The notes below the pieces were generated by a model. It saw only the letters and a list, made by a program, of their open reading frames with translations, ran no database searches and was not told the origin of the DNA. DNA of 64,000 nucleotides from Streptomyces sp. CC228A. GTDB lineage: Bacteria; Actinomycetota; Actinomycetes; Streptomycetales; Streptomycetaceae. The position numbers and the translations under genes are program-made. This document shows positions 46,231 to 55,433 of the stretch, piece by piece. The DNA lies in contig NZ_JAJPUI010000004.1 in assembly GCF_021390935.1 (NCBI RefSeq), positions 310,001 to 374,000 on the forward strand, given 5' to 3'. The first letter of the stretch is position 1, and every line of letters begins with the position of its first letter.

Positions 46231-46281
46231 GTGAGGCGTAACGATCGGGTCCGCTTTGCCGTTCCCTTACCCTGGCGACCC

Positions 46282-47276
46282 GTGACTGGAAGGACCACTT
46301 TTCATACGGGGGACGTGGACGAGGCGCGGCGGGAGATCGCCGCGCGGTTCTACGCCAATTTCATGGACGTGATCGAGGAGGGCGGCGGAGCGGGGGGCCG
46401 GCGGTTCGCGGCGCACTTCGACACGGTCCGGTACGGGCCCCTGGTGGTCGGCGACATGCGCTGCGGCGCCGACGTGCGGATGCGGTTCGGGGACCTCGGC
46501 GCCTACCACGTGAACGTGCCGCTCACCGGGCGGCTCGAACTGCGGCAGGGGCGCGGCCCGGCGCTGGTGGCGACCCCGGAGTGCGGCACCGTGCTGAACC
46601 CGTCCGGCTGCGTCGTCGTGGACCGCTGGGCGGGGGACTGCCGGGTGGTCGCCGTGAAGGTCGAGGCGGCCGCGCTGCGGTGCCGGCTGGAGGAGCTGCT
46701 GGGGCAGGTGCCGCGGCGCGGCCTCGCCCTGGCGTCCGCGCTGGACCTCACGCACGGGCACGGGCGGGACTGGGCGGCGCTGGTGCGGCGGCTCGCCGCC
46801 GACGCGGGGGACCCGCACGGGCTCGCCGGGCACCCCTGGTCGCCCGGCCCCTCCAGGACGCGCTGCTGACCGGGCTGCTGCTGGCGGCCGGGCATCCGTA
46901 CCGGGACGAGCTCGACCGGCCCGCGGCGCCGCTGCGCCCGGCACCCGTCAAGCGGGTGATGGACGCGGTGCGCGACCGGCCGGAGCACCCCTTCACCACG
47001 ACCGAGCTGGCCGCCCTCGCCCGCGTGAGCGCCCGGCGGCTCCAGGAGTCCTTCCGCGCCCACGTGGGGACCACGCCGATGGGGTACGTCCGCGACATAC
47101 GGCTGGAGCGGGTGCGCGACGAGCTGCGCGCGGCCGAACCGGGCGGCGGGCTCACGGTGAGCGAGGTGGCGTGGCGGTGGGGGTTCACGCACCTGGGCCG
47201 GTTCGCGGCGAGTTACCGCGACCGGTTCGGTGAGGCCCCGTCACAGACCCTCCAGGCCCGGCCGCCCGCCCGCTGA
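46282..47276 (+). CDS. AraC-family regulator, frame broken by one base
   Basis: N-terminal AraC-binding domain (FMDVIEEGGGAGGRRFAAHF; HVNVPLTGRLELRQG) reads in one frame to about 46,833, while the HTH half (FTTTELAALARVSARRLQES; EVAWRWGFTHLGRFAASYRD) continues in another. Adding one C to the CCCC at 46,833-46,836 joins them as HPLVARPLQDALLTG, the expected sequence. So the gene is either a recent pseudogene or affected by a homopolymer error. Divergent from terD. Target unknown. About 330 residues when joined. Confidence 0.8.
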
Positions 47277-47371
47277 CCCGCTCCGGGGTCCGGCTGCGCC
47301 CCCGTGCCGGACCGCACGGACCTCCCCGGACCCGCGGGGCCGTACGCCCGCGGCGACGCGTGTTCGCGGGC

Positions 47372-47485
47372 CCTCAGATCCTCACATCCTCAGGTCCTCA
47401 GGTCTTCAGGGCCTCAGGTCCTCAGGTCCTCAGGTCTTCAGGGCCTCAGCTCTTCAGCTCGTCAGGTCTTCAGGGCCTCAGGGCC
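47372..47485. repeat. Tandem 8-9-bp repeats (TCAGGTCCT type)
   Basis: About a dozen imperfect units of CTCAGGTCC/TTCAGGGCC in a 608-bp stretch without a convincing gene between the AraC regulator and udh. Likely slippage-prone. The rest of this gap shows no feature I can support. Confidence 0.7.
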
Positions 47486-47884
47486 GCGGATTCGCGGGGG
47501 CTGTACGCCCCCGGTGAGGCGCGCCCGCGGGGTGGGGCCGTGTCCCCGCCTTCGGAGGCACACCGCGGGGGGCCGTGCACGCACAGGGCCGTGCCTCCGG
47601 GCCCGTGCGCCCGAGGTCTGCGCGCCCCGCCATCGGGCCACGTGCCGCAGGGTCGTGCGGCCGTACGCCGACGGGGGCGCCCTTCCGTACGCCCCGTGTG
47701 CTTCGACCTGCCGCGCTTTGCGGACCGGGTACCGCGTGAAGTGGATCAACGGGTGCCGTCCGGGCCTCTAGGGTCACTTGCGACGCGGGCGTGGTTGTGT
47801 CTGTCCCCCGTGGGTGCACCGCCCCCGCGCCGCAGGTCCGGCCGGGCCGACCCCCCGAGCAGCCCGGCCGGACCCGTCTCCCCG

Positions 47885-48702
47885 TCAGTGCGGCCACAGG
47901 TCCGGCGCGGTGCAGAAGTGCCCGCCCACGCGGGTCTGGCCGGGATCGGCGTCGTCGAGTTCGCCCTGCTCCGCGAGGAGCCTCTCCGCGTACCGCTCCG
48001 CATCGTCCTGCGGTTCGTACCCGAGCGCCCGCGCCGACGACAGGTCCCACCACAGGCGGGTGTTGGCGGACGAGCCGTACACGACGGTGTGGCCGACGCC
48101 CTCCGCCGTGAGCGCCGCGTGGAAGAGCCGGGCGGCGTCGGCGGGGCTGAGCCAGAGCGACAGCATCCGCACCGACGTCGGCTCCGGTTGGCAGGAGCCG
48201 ATGCGCACGGAGACGGTCTCCAGGCCGTGCCGGTCCCAGTAGAGCTGGGCGAGGTCCTCGCCGAAGCACTTGGACAGGCCGTAGAACGTGTCCGGGCGGT
48301 GCGCGGTGCCGACGGCCACCAGCGGGTCGCCTGGGCGGGGGCGGGGGGTGAAGCCGACCGCGTGGTTGCTCGACGCGAAGACGATCCGGCGGACGCCCTC
48401 CTCGCGGGCGGCCTCGTAGAGGTGGTGGACGCCCTCGATGTTGGCGCGCAGGATCTGTTCGAACGGGGCTTCCAGGGATATCCCGGCGAGGTGGAGGATC
48501 GCGTCGACGCCGCGGACGGCCTCGCGCAGGGCGGCGCGGTCGGCCAGGTCCGCGGTGACGGCGTCCGGCGCGCCGTCGACGGGCACGAGGTCGAGCAGGC
48601 GCAGCTCGTGGCCGTAGGCGGGCAGCAGCTCCCGCATGTGGGTGCCGAGGCGGCCGGCGGCGCCGGTCAGCAGGACGGTACGGGGGTGGCGGAAGCAGCC
48701 AT
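47885..48702 (-). CDS. udh: Uronate dehydrogenase, start region frame-broken
   Basis: About 272 residues. Rossmann TGAAGRLG, HLAGISLEAPFEQILRANIE, RIVFASSNHAVGF, catalytic YGLSK and RIGSCQPEP match bacterial Udh enzymes, which oxidise D-galacturonate or D-glucuronate to aldarolactones with NAD+. The good start (ATG with GAGGAG) is out of frame by one base: five G at 48,682-48,686 (plus strand) should be six to give MAASATPRTVLLTGAAG. No in-frame start lies before the Rossmann motif. It begins the oxidative uronate route completed by the dehydratase and aldolase-type genes downstream. Confidence 0.85.
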
Positions 48703-49140
48703 GGACGGGGTCTCCTCGCGGAAGGTCGGGGCGGCCCGGCTCCGGGACGCGGGCGGGCGGGGCCGTTCGGGCATGGCGCCGGACCGCGGCGGCGGCCGGA
48801 CCGCGGCGCGGCGGCTTTCGGTGGCGTGCGGCCGTCGCGGTGCGTCGCCGGAGGCGGGGGTGCGCCACCGGGTGCGCGTGCCGGCCGAGCAGCGCCGGCC
48901 GGTGCCGCGGGCGGGCAGCCAGCGCGGTGCGGTGCCGCCGGGTGCGCCGGCCGCGTGCGACCGCCAAGCACGACGCCGTGGCCGTCGCCGCAGTCCTGGA
49001 GCGACGGCCCGGAGCGACGGCCTGAGTCCGGGCGCCGACAGGCGGTTCAGGCACGTGGACGGGATTCACCTGCGTGGGCACGGTATTGAGCGGCGCTCCG
49101 TACCGTCAAGAGCCGCAGCCGTACGACCTCGCCGTTGCGG

Positions 49141-49170
49141 TTGACCCGCGGTCCAGCGCTGTCCTAGCGT
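49141..49170 (+). promoter_or_regulatory. Promoter of the pectin locus first gene
   Basis: TTGACC and TAGCGT are 18 bp apart, about 72 bp before the GTG start. The rest of the 539-bp gap on both sides of udh start shows no convincing gene. Confidence 0.55.
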
Positions 49171-49241
49171 GACGCGCGTTCAGATACCTGGACATTGGTC
49201 ACCGTCGTGTACGAGTCGATGGTTGCATCCGGGAGAAGCCC

Positions 49242-50426
49242 GTGACCGCCCCGCCCCTCCAGGCCTCCGCCTTCGTCTACCCCTGGGACGTCCTCGGCGA
49301 CCCCGCCGCCCCCGACCGCATCGCCGGTCTCGGCGTCCGCCGGGTCGTGCTCGCCTCCGCGTACCACTCGACCCGCGCCCTCACTCCGCGCCACCGCGTC
49401 GTCACCGCCGAGTACGCCGCGGTCCTCTACCCGCCGGACGGCGCCCGCTGGGCCGGGCGGGCCCTGCGGCCGCACCCGGCGGGCGACTGGGCCCCGGGCG
49501 ACGCCTACGGCCGGGCGGCGCGGGCGCTGGAGGCCGCGGGCCTGGAGGTCCACAGCTGGGTGGTCCTCGCGCACAACTCCCGCCTCGGCGCCGAGCACCC
49601 CGCGACCTCCGTCGTCAACGCCTACGGCGACCGCTACCCGTGGGCACCCTGCATCGCCCGGCCCGAGGTGCGCGCCTACCTCGTCGACCTCGCCGCGGAG
49701 GCGGCCGTGCGGCCCGGGGCGCGCGGCACCGAACTGGAGTCCTGCGGCTGGTACGGCATGGCGCACCTGCACGCCCACGACAAGACCGGCGGCGTCGGGC
49801 TCGGGGACACCGCGCAGTACCTGATGTCGCTCTGCTTCTGCGGGGTGTGCCGGGAGGGGTACGCCTCCGAGGGGCTCGCCCCGGACACCCTGGCCGCCGC
49901 CGTGCGCGCCGCCCTGGAGCCCGTCTGGGCGGGCGGCGGCGGGACCGGCGCGGGCGGGCCCCACGCGGCGGAGCTGCTCGGCGCCGGCACCGCGGCGGCC
50001 GCCCTCGCCTGGCGCACCCGCGCGGCGCGCGCCTTCCAGGAGGCCGCGGTGGCGGCGGTGCGGGCGGCCGCGGAGCCGGGGTTCCGCGTCCTGCTGCACG
50101 CCGACCCCGTCCCGTACCGCACGGGTGCCAACCCCGGCGTGGACCCGGCGCACATCCTGGGCGTCGCCGACGGGGTGGTCCTGCCCTGCACGGGCGGCGG
50201 CGCGGAAGCCGTGCTCCCGCCGTTCGTCCCGCACGCCCGCCCCGGCACCGTCCTGGCGGCCAACTTCACCGTCGTCACCGGCATGGGCGGCGACCCGGGG
50301 AGGCTCGCCCGGGACGCCGCCCGCGCCGCCGCCCTCGGCGCCACCGAACTGCGCCTCTACCACGCGGGCCTGGCCTCGGACCCGGACCTGGCCGCGGTCC
50401 GGCGCGCGCTGACCGCCCCCTCCTGA
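49242..50426 (+). CDS. Putative TIM-barrel glycosidase-like protein
   Basis: 394 residues from a GTG with GGGAGAAGC upstream. Possible barrel strands (RRVVLASAYHSTRAL; EVHSWVVLAHNSRLG; ELESCGWYGMAHLHAHDKTG; LMSLCFCGVCREGY with CGVC) suggest a catalytic barrel; Glu and Cys-rich loops could be the active centre. No signal peptide, so cytoplasmic. It resembles proteins usually called only alanine-rich protein. Being in the pectin locus, an intracellular oligouronide or rhamnogalacturonide hydrolase is a guess. Confidence 0.55.
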   Translation: MTAPPLQASAFVYPWDVLGDPAAPDRIAGLGVRRVVLASAYHSTRALTPRHRVVTAEYAAVLYPPDGARWAGRALRPHPAGDWAPGDAYGRAARALEAAGLEVHSWVVLAHNSRLGAEHPATSVVNAYGDRYPWAPCIARPEVRAYLVDLAAEAAVRPGARGTELESCGWYGMAHLHAHDKTGGVGLGDTAQYLMSLCFCGVCREGYASEGLAPDTLAAAVRAALEPVWAGGGGTGAGGPHAAELLGAGTAAAALAWRTRAARAFQEAAVAAVRAAAEPGFRVLLHADPVPYRTGANPGVDPAHILGVADGVVLPCTGGGAEAVLPPFVPHARPGTVLAANFTVVTGMGGDPGRLARDAARAAALGATELRLYHAGLASDPDLAAVRRALTAPS

Positions 50427-50843
50427 GGGCTCCGCGCGCACCGCCGCCCCGCGTCGGCGGGCCTCCGGCGCCCCGCCCTGCCCGGCTCGGGCGGCGGCGC
50501 TTCCTGCGCGGCCTCTGGCACGGCCTGACCCGGCAGGCACCGCCTGGCCCGCCTGTCCGCCGGCGCCCCGCCCCGCCCGGACCCCGTCCCGGTGCCCCGC
50601 CCGGCCCCCGTCCCGGTGCCCCGCCCGCGCATGCCCTGGCGCGGGCCGGGCCGCCGCGTGCGGGTCGGCCCGCCGGGCTCCGGTCAGTGCCGCCGCGCCC
50701 CGGGTGCCGCCTCCCGGGCCCGGAACGCCCCGGCCCCCCCGCGCCCTGGTCCTCCCGTCCCCTCCCGCCTCCGCCCGCAACTCGCGGGCGGCGCCGGGCT
50801 GTTCCGGCCCGGCAGGCCCGTCCGTCGAGTTTTGTCAGAAGCG

Positions 50844-50872
50844 TTGACGAATACCGGTTGCCGCCCTACGTT
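50844..50872 (+). promoter_or_regulatory. Promoter of the GntR gene
   Basis: TTGACG and TACGTT with a 17-bp spacer, about 50 bp before the GntR start. The rest of the 495-bp gap upstream is very GC-rich and shows nothing else I can support. Confidence 0.65.
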
Positions 50873-50894
50873 CGTCGCCGTCGTACTTCGTACG

Positions 50895-50904
50895 TCATAT
50901 ATGA
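50895..50904. promoter_or_regulatory. TCATATATGA palindrome, likely GntR operator
   Basis: Perfect 10-bp palindrome in an AT-rich island (TACGTCATATATGAGACGCG, then AGATATGAG), between the -10 and the start codon of the GntR gene. Fits autoregulation. Confidence 0.55.
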
Positions 50905-50921
50905 GACGCGATACGCGAGAT

Positions 50922-51614
50922 ATGAGAGCCGCCCGTATGGCCTTTGCCGCCCCCAGCCCCGTTCCCTCCCGCACCCAGTACGTGCTGGAGGCGATCAAGC
51001 ACGCCATCCTCACCGGGCAGCTCCCGCCCGGCAGAGCGCTGGTGGAGGCCGAACTGGCCGCGCACTACGGGGTGTCCAAGACACCCGTACGGGAGGCGTT
51101 GAAGACCCTCGCCGGGACCGGGCTCGTCGTCATGAGCCAGTACAAGGGCGCCACCGTGCGCACCGTCGACGCCGCCATGGCCCGCGAGGTGTACGACGTG
51201 CGGCTGCTCCTGGAACCGGAGGCGCTGCGCCGCACCATCGCGCGGCGCGCCTCCCTGGACGCCGCGGGGGAGGCGCTCGCCACCGCGGACGCCGCCGCCG
51301 ACCAGGCGGAACGCTCCCTCGCCAACCGGGAGTTCCACCGCGCCCTCTACCTGCCCTGCGGCAATCCGCTGCTGGCCAGGATGCTCGACGAGGTGCGCGA
51401 CCAGGCCGCGCTGGTCTCCACCGTCGCCTGGAGCGCCCAGCCCTCGTGGCGGCGCGAGGCCGACGAGCACCGCGAGATCCTGCGGCTCGCCCGGGAGGGC
51501 GACGCCGACGCGGCCGTACGGGCCCTGCACGACCACATCGCCGGGTTCGTGCGGCAGGCGTTCCCCGACGAGCCCGGGGACGGCGAGGGCGGCGTGCCCG
51601 CCCAGCGGTCCTGA
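50922..51614 (+). CDS. GntR/FadR-family regulator of the pectin locus
   Basis: 230 residues. Winged HTH (LVEAELAAHYGVSKTPVREA LK region, about 40-62) and C-terminal all-helical FCD domain with metal-binding His/Asp residues (EFHRALY; EHREILRLA; HDHIAGFVRQAF). FCD GntR proteins commonly bind sugar acids or their lactones and repress uptake and catabolic genes. Divergence is absent; it precedes the aldolase-type gene and probably controls the operon downstream. A second ATG five codons in is an alternative start. Confidence 0.85.
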   Translation: MRAARMAFAAPSPVPSRTQYVLEAIKHAILTGQLPPGRALVEAELAAHYGVSKTPVREALKTLAGTGLVVMSQYKGATVRTVDAAMAREVYDVRLLLEPEALRRTIARRASLDAAGEALATADAAADQAERSLANREFHRALYLPCGNPLLARMLDEVRDQAALVSTVAWSAQPSWRREADEHREILRLAREGDADAAVRALHDHIAGFVRQAFPDEPGDGEGGVPAQRS

Positions 51615-51734
51615 ACCGCCGGCCGCGCCACCGCACCGCGCACCACCCCGGTGCCGCCCGCCGCGACCCTGCGGGCGCCCCGTCCCCGTGACCCGACCAC
51701 GTGACCCACACAGCCTCCGGAAAGGCCGGTACGC

Positions 51735-52637
51735 ATGGACCACTCAGCGCTGAGGGCGGCGCTCGCAGACGTCGTCGCGATCCCCGTGACCCCGTTCGAC
51801 GCCGAAGGGAACGTCGACGGGGGCGCGTACCGCGCCCTGCTGCGCAGGCTGCTCGACAGCGGAGTACGGGCCGTGACCCCCTGCGGCAACACCGGCGAGT
51901 TCTACACCCTCACCCCGGACGAGCGCCGCCTCGTCACCGAGCTCACCGTCGAGGAGACCGCCGGCCGGGCCGCCGTCCTCGTGGGCGTCGGCCACGACGT
52001 GCCCACCGCCACAGACTCGGCCCGGCACGCCAGGGACGCCGGGGCCGACATGGTGATGGTCCACCAGCCCGTCCACCCGTACGTCTCGCGGGACGGCTGG
52101 ATCGACTACCACCGGGAGATCGCCGGCGCCGTCCCCGGCCTGGGCGTCGTCCCCTACATCCGCAACCCGCTGCTGGACGGCGCGGCCGTCGCCCGGCTCG
52201 GCGAGCTGTGCCCCAACGTCATCGGCGTCAAGTACGCGGTCCCCGACGCCGCCCGGTTCGCCGCCGTGGCGCGGGACGCCGGCCTGGAGCGCTTCGTATG
52301 GGTCGCCGGCCTCGCCGAGCTGTACGCCCCCTCCTACTGGGCCATGGGCGCCACCGGCTTCACCTCCGGCCTGGTCAACGTCTCGCCCGCGGCCTCCCTC
52401 GGCATGCTGCGGGCCCTGCGCGCCGGCGACTACCCGGCGGCCCTGGAGGTGTGGGAGCGGATCCGCCGCTTCGAGGACCTGCGCGCCGCCGACCAGGCCG
52501 CCAACAACGTCACCGTGGTCAAGGAGGCGCTGGCCGCCCTCGGCCTGTGCCGCCGCGACGTCCGCCCGCCGAGCCGCCTGCTGCCCGAGCCCGGCCGGGC
52601 CGAGATCGCCGACATGATCAAGGAGTGGGACGCATGA
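51735..52637 (+). CDS. 5-dehydro-4-deoxyglucarate dehydratase-like (DHDPS family)
   Basis: 300 residues. TIM barrel of the DapA/KdgD class: PVTPFDAEGNVD, PCGNTGEFYTLT substrate loop (49-60), Tyr141 and Schiff-base Lys166 (IGVKYAV). With an Udh and an IlvD/Edd dehydratase in the same locus, the best role is conversion of 5-keto-4-deoxyglucarate to 2-oxoglutarate semialdehyde with loss of CO2 and water. Other aldolases of this fold cannot be excluded from sequence. Confidence 0.75.
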   Translation: MDHSALRAALADVVAIPVTPFDAEGNVDGGAYRALLRRLLDSGVRAVTPCGNTGEFYTLTPDERRLVTELTVEETAGRAAVLVGVGHDVPTATDSARHARDAGADMVMVHQPVHPYVSRDGWIDYHREIAGAVPGLGVVPYIRNPLLDGAAVARLGELCPNVIGVKYAVPDAARFAAVARDAGLERFVWVAGLAELYAPSYWAMGATGFTSGLVNVSPAASLGMLRALRAGDYPAALEVWERIRRFEDLRAADQAANNVTVVKEALAALGLCRRDVRPPSRLLPEPGRAEIADMIKEWDA

Positions 52638-54373
52638 GCAGCGAGCCGCGGGCGACCCGCCCGCTGCGCAGCCACCAGTGGTACGGCAGCGCGCCGACCG
52701 CCGGGCTCCGGCAGTTCAGCCACCGGGCCCGCACCCGGCAGCTCGGCTACCTGCCCGAGGAGCACCTCGGCAAGCCGGTGATCGCCGTCCTCAACACCTG
52801 GTCCGACATCAACCCCTGCCACGTGCACCTGCGGGACCGCGCGCAGGCCGTGAAGCGCGGGGTGTGGCAGGCGGGCGGCTTCCCGCTGGAGTTCCCGGTC
52901 TCCACGCTGTCCGAGACCTTCCAGAAGCCCACCCCGATGATGTACCGCAACCTGCTGGCCATGGAGACCGAGGAACTCCTGCGGTCCTACCCGGTGGACG
53001 GGGCCGTGCTCATGGGCGGCTGCGACAAGACCACCCCCGCCCTGCTGATGGGCGCCGCCTCCGCGGACCTGCCCGCCGTCTTCGTCCCGGCGGGGCCCAT
53101 GCTGCCGGGCCACTGGCGCAACGAGGTCCTGGGCTCCGGCACCGACATGTGGAAGTACTGGGACGACCGGCGCGCCGGGCTGATCGGCGACTGCGAGCTG
53201 GCCGAGCTGGAGAGCGGCCTCGCCCGCTCGCCGGGCCACTGCATGACCATGGGCACCGCGTCCACGCTGACCGCCGCCGCCGAGGCGCTCGGCGTCACCA
53301 TGCCGGGGGCCTCCTCCATACCCGCCGTGGACTCCGGCCACGACCGGATGGCGGCCGCGGCCGGCCTGCGGATCGTCGAGCTCGTACGGCAGGACCTGAG
53401 GCTGTCGCGGATCCTCACCCGGGAGGCGTACGAGGACGCCGTCACCACCGTCCTCGCCCTCGGCGGCTCCACCAACGCCGTCATCCACCTGACCGCGATG
53501 GCGGGGCGCTCCGGGGTCGGGCTCACCCTCGACGACTGGGACCGCACCGCGCGGCGGGTGCCGGTGCTGGCCGACCTGCGGCCCGGCGGGCGGTACCTGA
53601 TGGAGGACTTCCACTTCGCCGGCGGACTGCCCGGCTTCCTGTCCCGCATCACCGACCTGCTGCACCTCGACCGGCCGACCGTCGGCCACGCCACCCTGCG
53701 CGAGCAGCTCCAAGGCGCCCGCGTCCACGACGACACGGTGATCCGGCCGCGCGGCAACCCGCTGGCCGCCGAGGGCGGGCTCGCCGTGCTGCGCGGCAAC
53801 CTGTGCCCGGACGGGGCGGTCGTCAAGCACATCGCCGCGGAGCAGCACCTGCGCAAGCACACCGGCCCCGCCGTCGTCTTCGACGACTACCGCACCATGC
53901 AGCGCACGATCAACGACCCGGCGCTGGGCATCACCGCCGACCACGTGCTCGTCCTGCGCGGCGCCGGGCCCAAGGGCGGCCCCGGCATGCCGGAGTACGG
54001 GATGCTGCCGATCCCCGACCACCTGCTCAAGCAGGGCGTGCGCGACATGGTGCGGATCTCCGACGCCCGGATGAGCGGCACCAGTTACGGCATGTGCGCC
54101 CTGCACGTCGCGCCCGAGTCCCACGTCGGCGGGCCGCTGGCCCTGGTCCGCACCGGCGACCTGATCACCCTGGACGTCGACGCGCGCTCCCTGCACCTGC
54201 ACGTCGGCGAGGAGGAGCTGGCGCGGCGCCGGGCCGCCTGGACGCCGCCCGCCCACCCGTACGAGCGGGGCTACGGCGCCCTCTACCAGGAGCACATCAC
54301 CCAGGCCGACACCGGCTGCGACTTCACGTTCCTGGCCAGGCCGGGGTCCGTGCCCGAGCCGTACGCGGGCTGA
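52634..54373 (+). CDS. IlvD/Edd-family sugar-acid dehydratase
   Basis: 579 residues, ATG overlapping the previous stop. Three Fe-S Cys ligands: Cys62 (INPCHVH), Cys130 (GGCDKTTP) and Cys203 (PGHCMTMG); their spacing (68 and 73) is, as I recall, the same as in L-arabinonate dehydratase. Near the C-terminus, DARMSGTSYG binds substrate. It dehydrates an aldonate or aldarate to a 2-keto-3-deoxy acid. Coupled to the KdgD-like gene, so the two likely act in sequence. Which acid, arabinonate, galactonate or galactarate, is open. Confidence 0.85.
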   Translation: MSSEPRATRPLRSHQWYGSAPTAGLRQFSHRARTRQLGYLPEEHLGKPVIAVLNTWSDINPCHVHLRDRAQAVKRGVWQAGGFPLEFPVSTLSETFQKPTPMMYRNLLAMETEELLRSYPVDGAVLMGGCDKTTPALLMGAASADLPAVFVPAGPMLPGHWRNEVLGSGTDMWKYWDDRRAGLIGDCELAELESGLARSPGHCMTMGTASTLTAAAEALGVTMPGASSIPAVDSGHDRMAAAAGLRIVELVRQDLRLSRILTREAYEDAVTTVLALGGSTNAVIHLTAMAGRSGVGLTLDDWDRTARRVPVLADLRPGGRYLMEDFHFAGGLPGFLSRITDLLHLDRPTVGHATLREQLQGARVHDDTVIRPRGNPLAAEGGLAVLRGNLCPDGAVVKHIAAEQHLRKHTGPAVVFDDYRTMQRTINDPALGITADHVLVLRGAGPKGGPGMPEYGMLPIPDHLLKQGVRDMVRISDARMSGTSYGMCALHVAPESHVGGPLALVRTGDLITLDVDARSLHLHVGEEELARRRAAWTPPAHPYERGYGALYQEHITQADTGCDFTFLARPGSVPEPYAG

Positions 54374-54435
54374 CCTCCCGACCCCGGCCGCACCCCTCTT
54401 GCACCCCTCTTGTCCGGTATCCCGAACGCCATCCG

Positions 54436-54447
54436 GAAAGCGCTTCA
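54436..54447. promoter_or_regulatory. LacI-type operator core AAGCGCTT before permeases
   Basis: GGAAAGCGCTTC resembles the GAAAGCGCTTTC sites of LacI/CcpA-type regulators. It lies about 60 bp before the first permease gene. A related site precedes the binding-protein gene (60,184). Confidence 0.5.
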
Positions 54448-54503
54448 TACGGCGCGCACGCGCCCCCACGTACGACCGTACGAACGATGATCGGAGACAT
54501 GTC

Positions 54504-55433
54504 ATGGCCCAAGCCGCAGCCGTGGCGAAACCACCCCGGGCCGGTCGGCGCGGCACGGGCGCCGCCCCACGTCACCTGCCGTACCTGCTGATCGCCCCCG
54601 CCGGTCTGCTGATGCTCGGCTTCATCGCCTATCCCGTGCTCAGCGTCTTCTACTACAGCCTCCAGCACTACAACGTCACCAAGCCCTGGAAGAGCGGCTA
54701 CGCCGGCCTCGACAACTTCACCCGCATCTTCACCGAGGACCCCCTCTTCTGGTCCACGCTCGGCTTCAGCGCCAAATGGGTCGTCGTCGAGGTCGCCCTG
54801 CAACTGGCCTTCGGCCTGGGCCTCGCGCTGATCGTCAACCAGACCTTCGCGGGCCGCGCCCTCGCCCGCGCCCTGGTCTTCTCGCCGTGGGCCGTCTCCG
54901 GTGTGCTCACCACGACGATCTGGATGCTGCTCTACAACCCGTCGACCGGCCTCAGCCGCTACCTCGCGGACCTCGGCATCGGCTCGTACGGCACCTCGGT
55001 CCTCTCCGACACCGGCACCGTCTTCTGGGCCGCCGTCGTCGCCGAACTCTGGCGCGGGGTGCCCTTCTTCGCGATCCTCATCCTCGCCGACCTCCAGTCG
55101 ATCCCCAAGGACCTCTACGAGGCCGCCTCCGTCGACGGCGCCGGCCGCGCACGGCAGTTCTTCCACATCACGCTGCCGCACCTGAAGGACGCCATCATCC
55201 TGTCCACGCTGCTGCGGGCCGTGTGGGAGTTCAACAACGTCGACCTCCTCTACACCCTCACCGGCGGCGGCCCGGCCGGCGTCACCACCACCCTGCCCCT
55301 GATGATCGCGAACACCGGGATCGAGGGCCACGACTTCGGCTACGCCTCGGCCCTCACCACCGTGGCGTTCGTGATCCTCCTCTTCTGCTCCATCCTCTAT
55401 CTGCGCCTGAGCAAATTCGGAGGCGACCGCTGA
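54504..55433 (+). CDS. ABC sugar permease, MalF type
   Basis: 309 residues. Six or so helices beginning LPYLLIAPAGLLMLGFIAYP and the cytoplasmic EAA loop EAASVDGAGRARQFFHITLP (about 212-231) that docks the ATPase. Pairs with the next gene and with the binding protein further on. No ATPase gene is present; Streptomyces often uses a shared MsiK. Imports pectin-derived oligosaccharides by context. Confidence 0.9.
   Translation: MAQAAAVAKPPRAGRRGTGAAPRHLPYLLIAPAGLLMLGFIAYPVLSVFYYSLQHYNVTKPWKSGYAGLDNFTRIFTEDPLFWSTLGFSAKWVVVEVALQLAFGLGLALIVNQTFAGRALARALVFSPWAVSGVLTTTIWMLLYNPSTGLSRYLADLGIGSYGTSVLSDTGTVFWAAVVAELWRGVPFFAILILADLQSIPKDLYEAASVDGAGRARQFFHITLPHLKDAIILSTLLRAVWEFNNVDLLYTLTGGGPAGVTTTLPLMIANTGIEGHDFGYASALTTVAFVILLFCSILYLRLSKFGGDR

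Noticed and set aside
45037..46281. Rightward open frame antisense to terD
   Set aside because: TerD domains on the minus strand are clear; only the last part, from 46,282, belongs to the AraC gene.
47304..47771. Open frames over the tandem repeats between AraC and udh
   Set aside because: Low-complexity Ser/Gly/Pro translation from repeats, no ribosome binding site, codon positions lack the usual GC bias.
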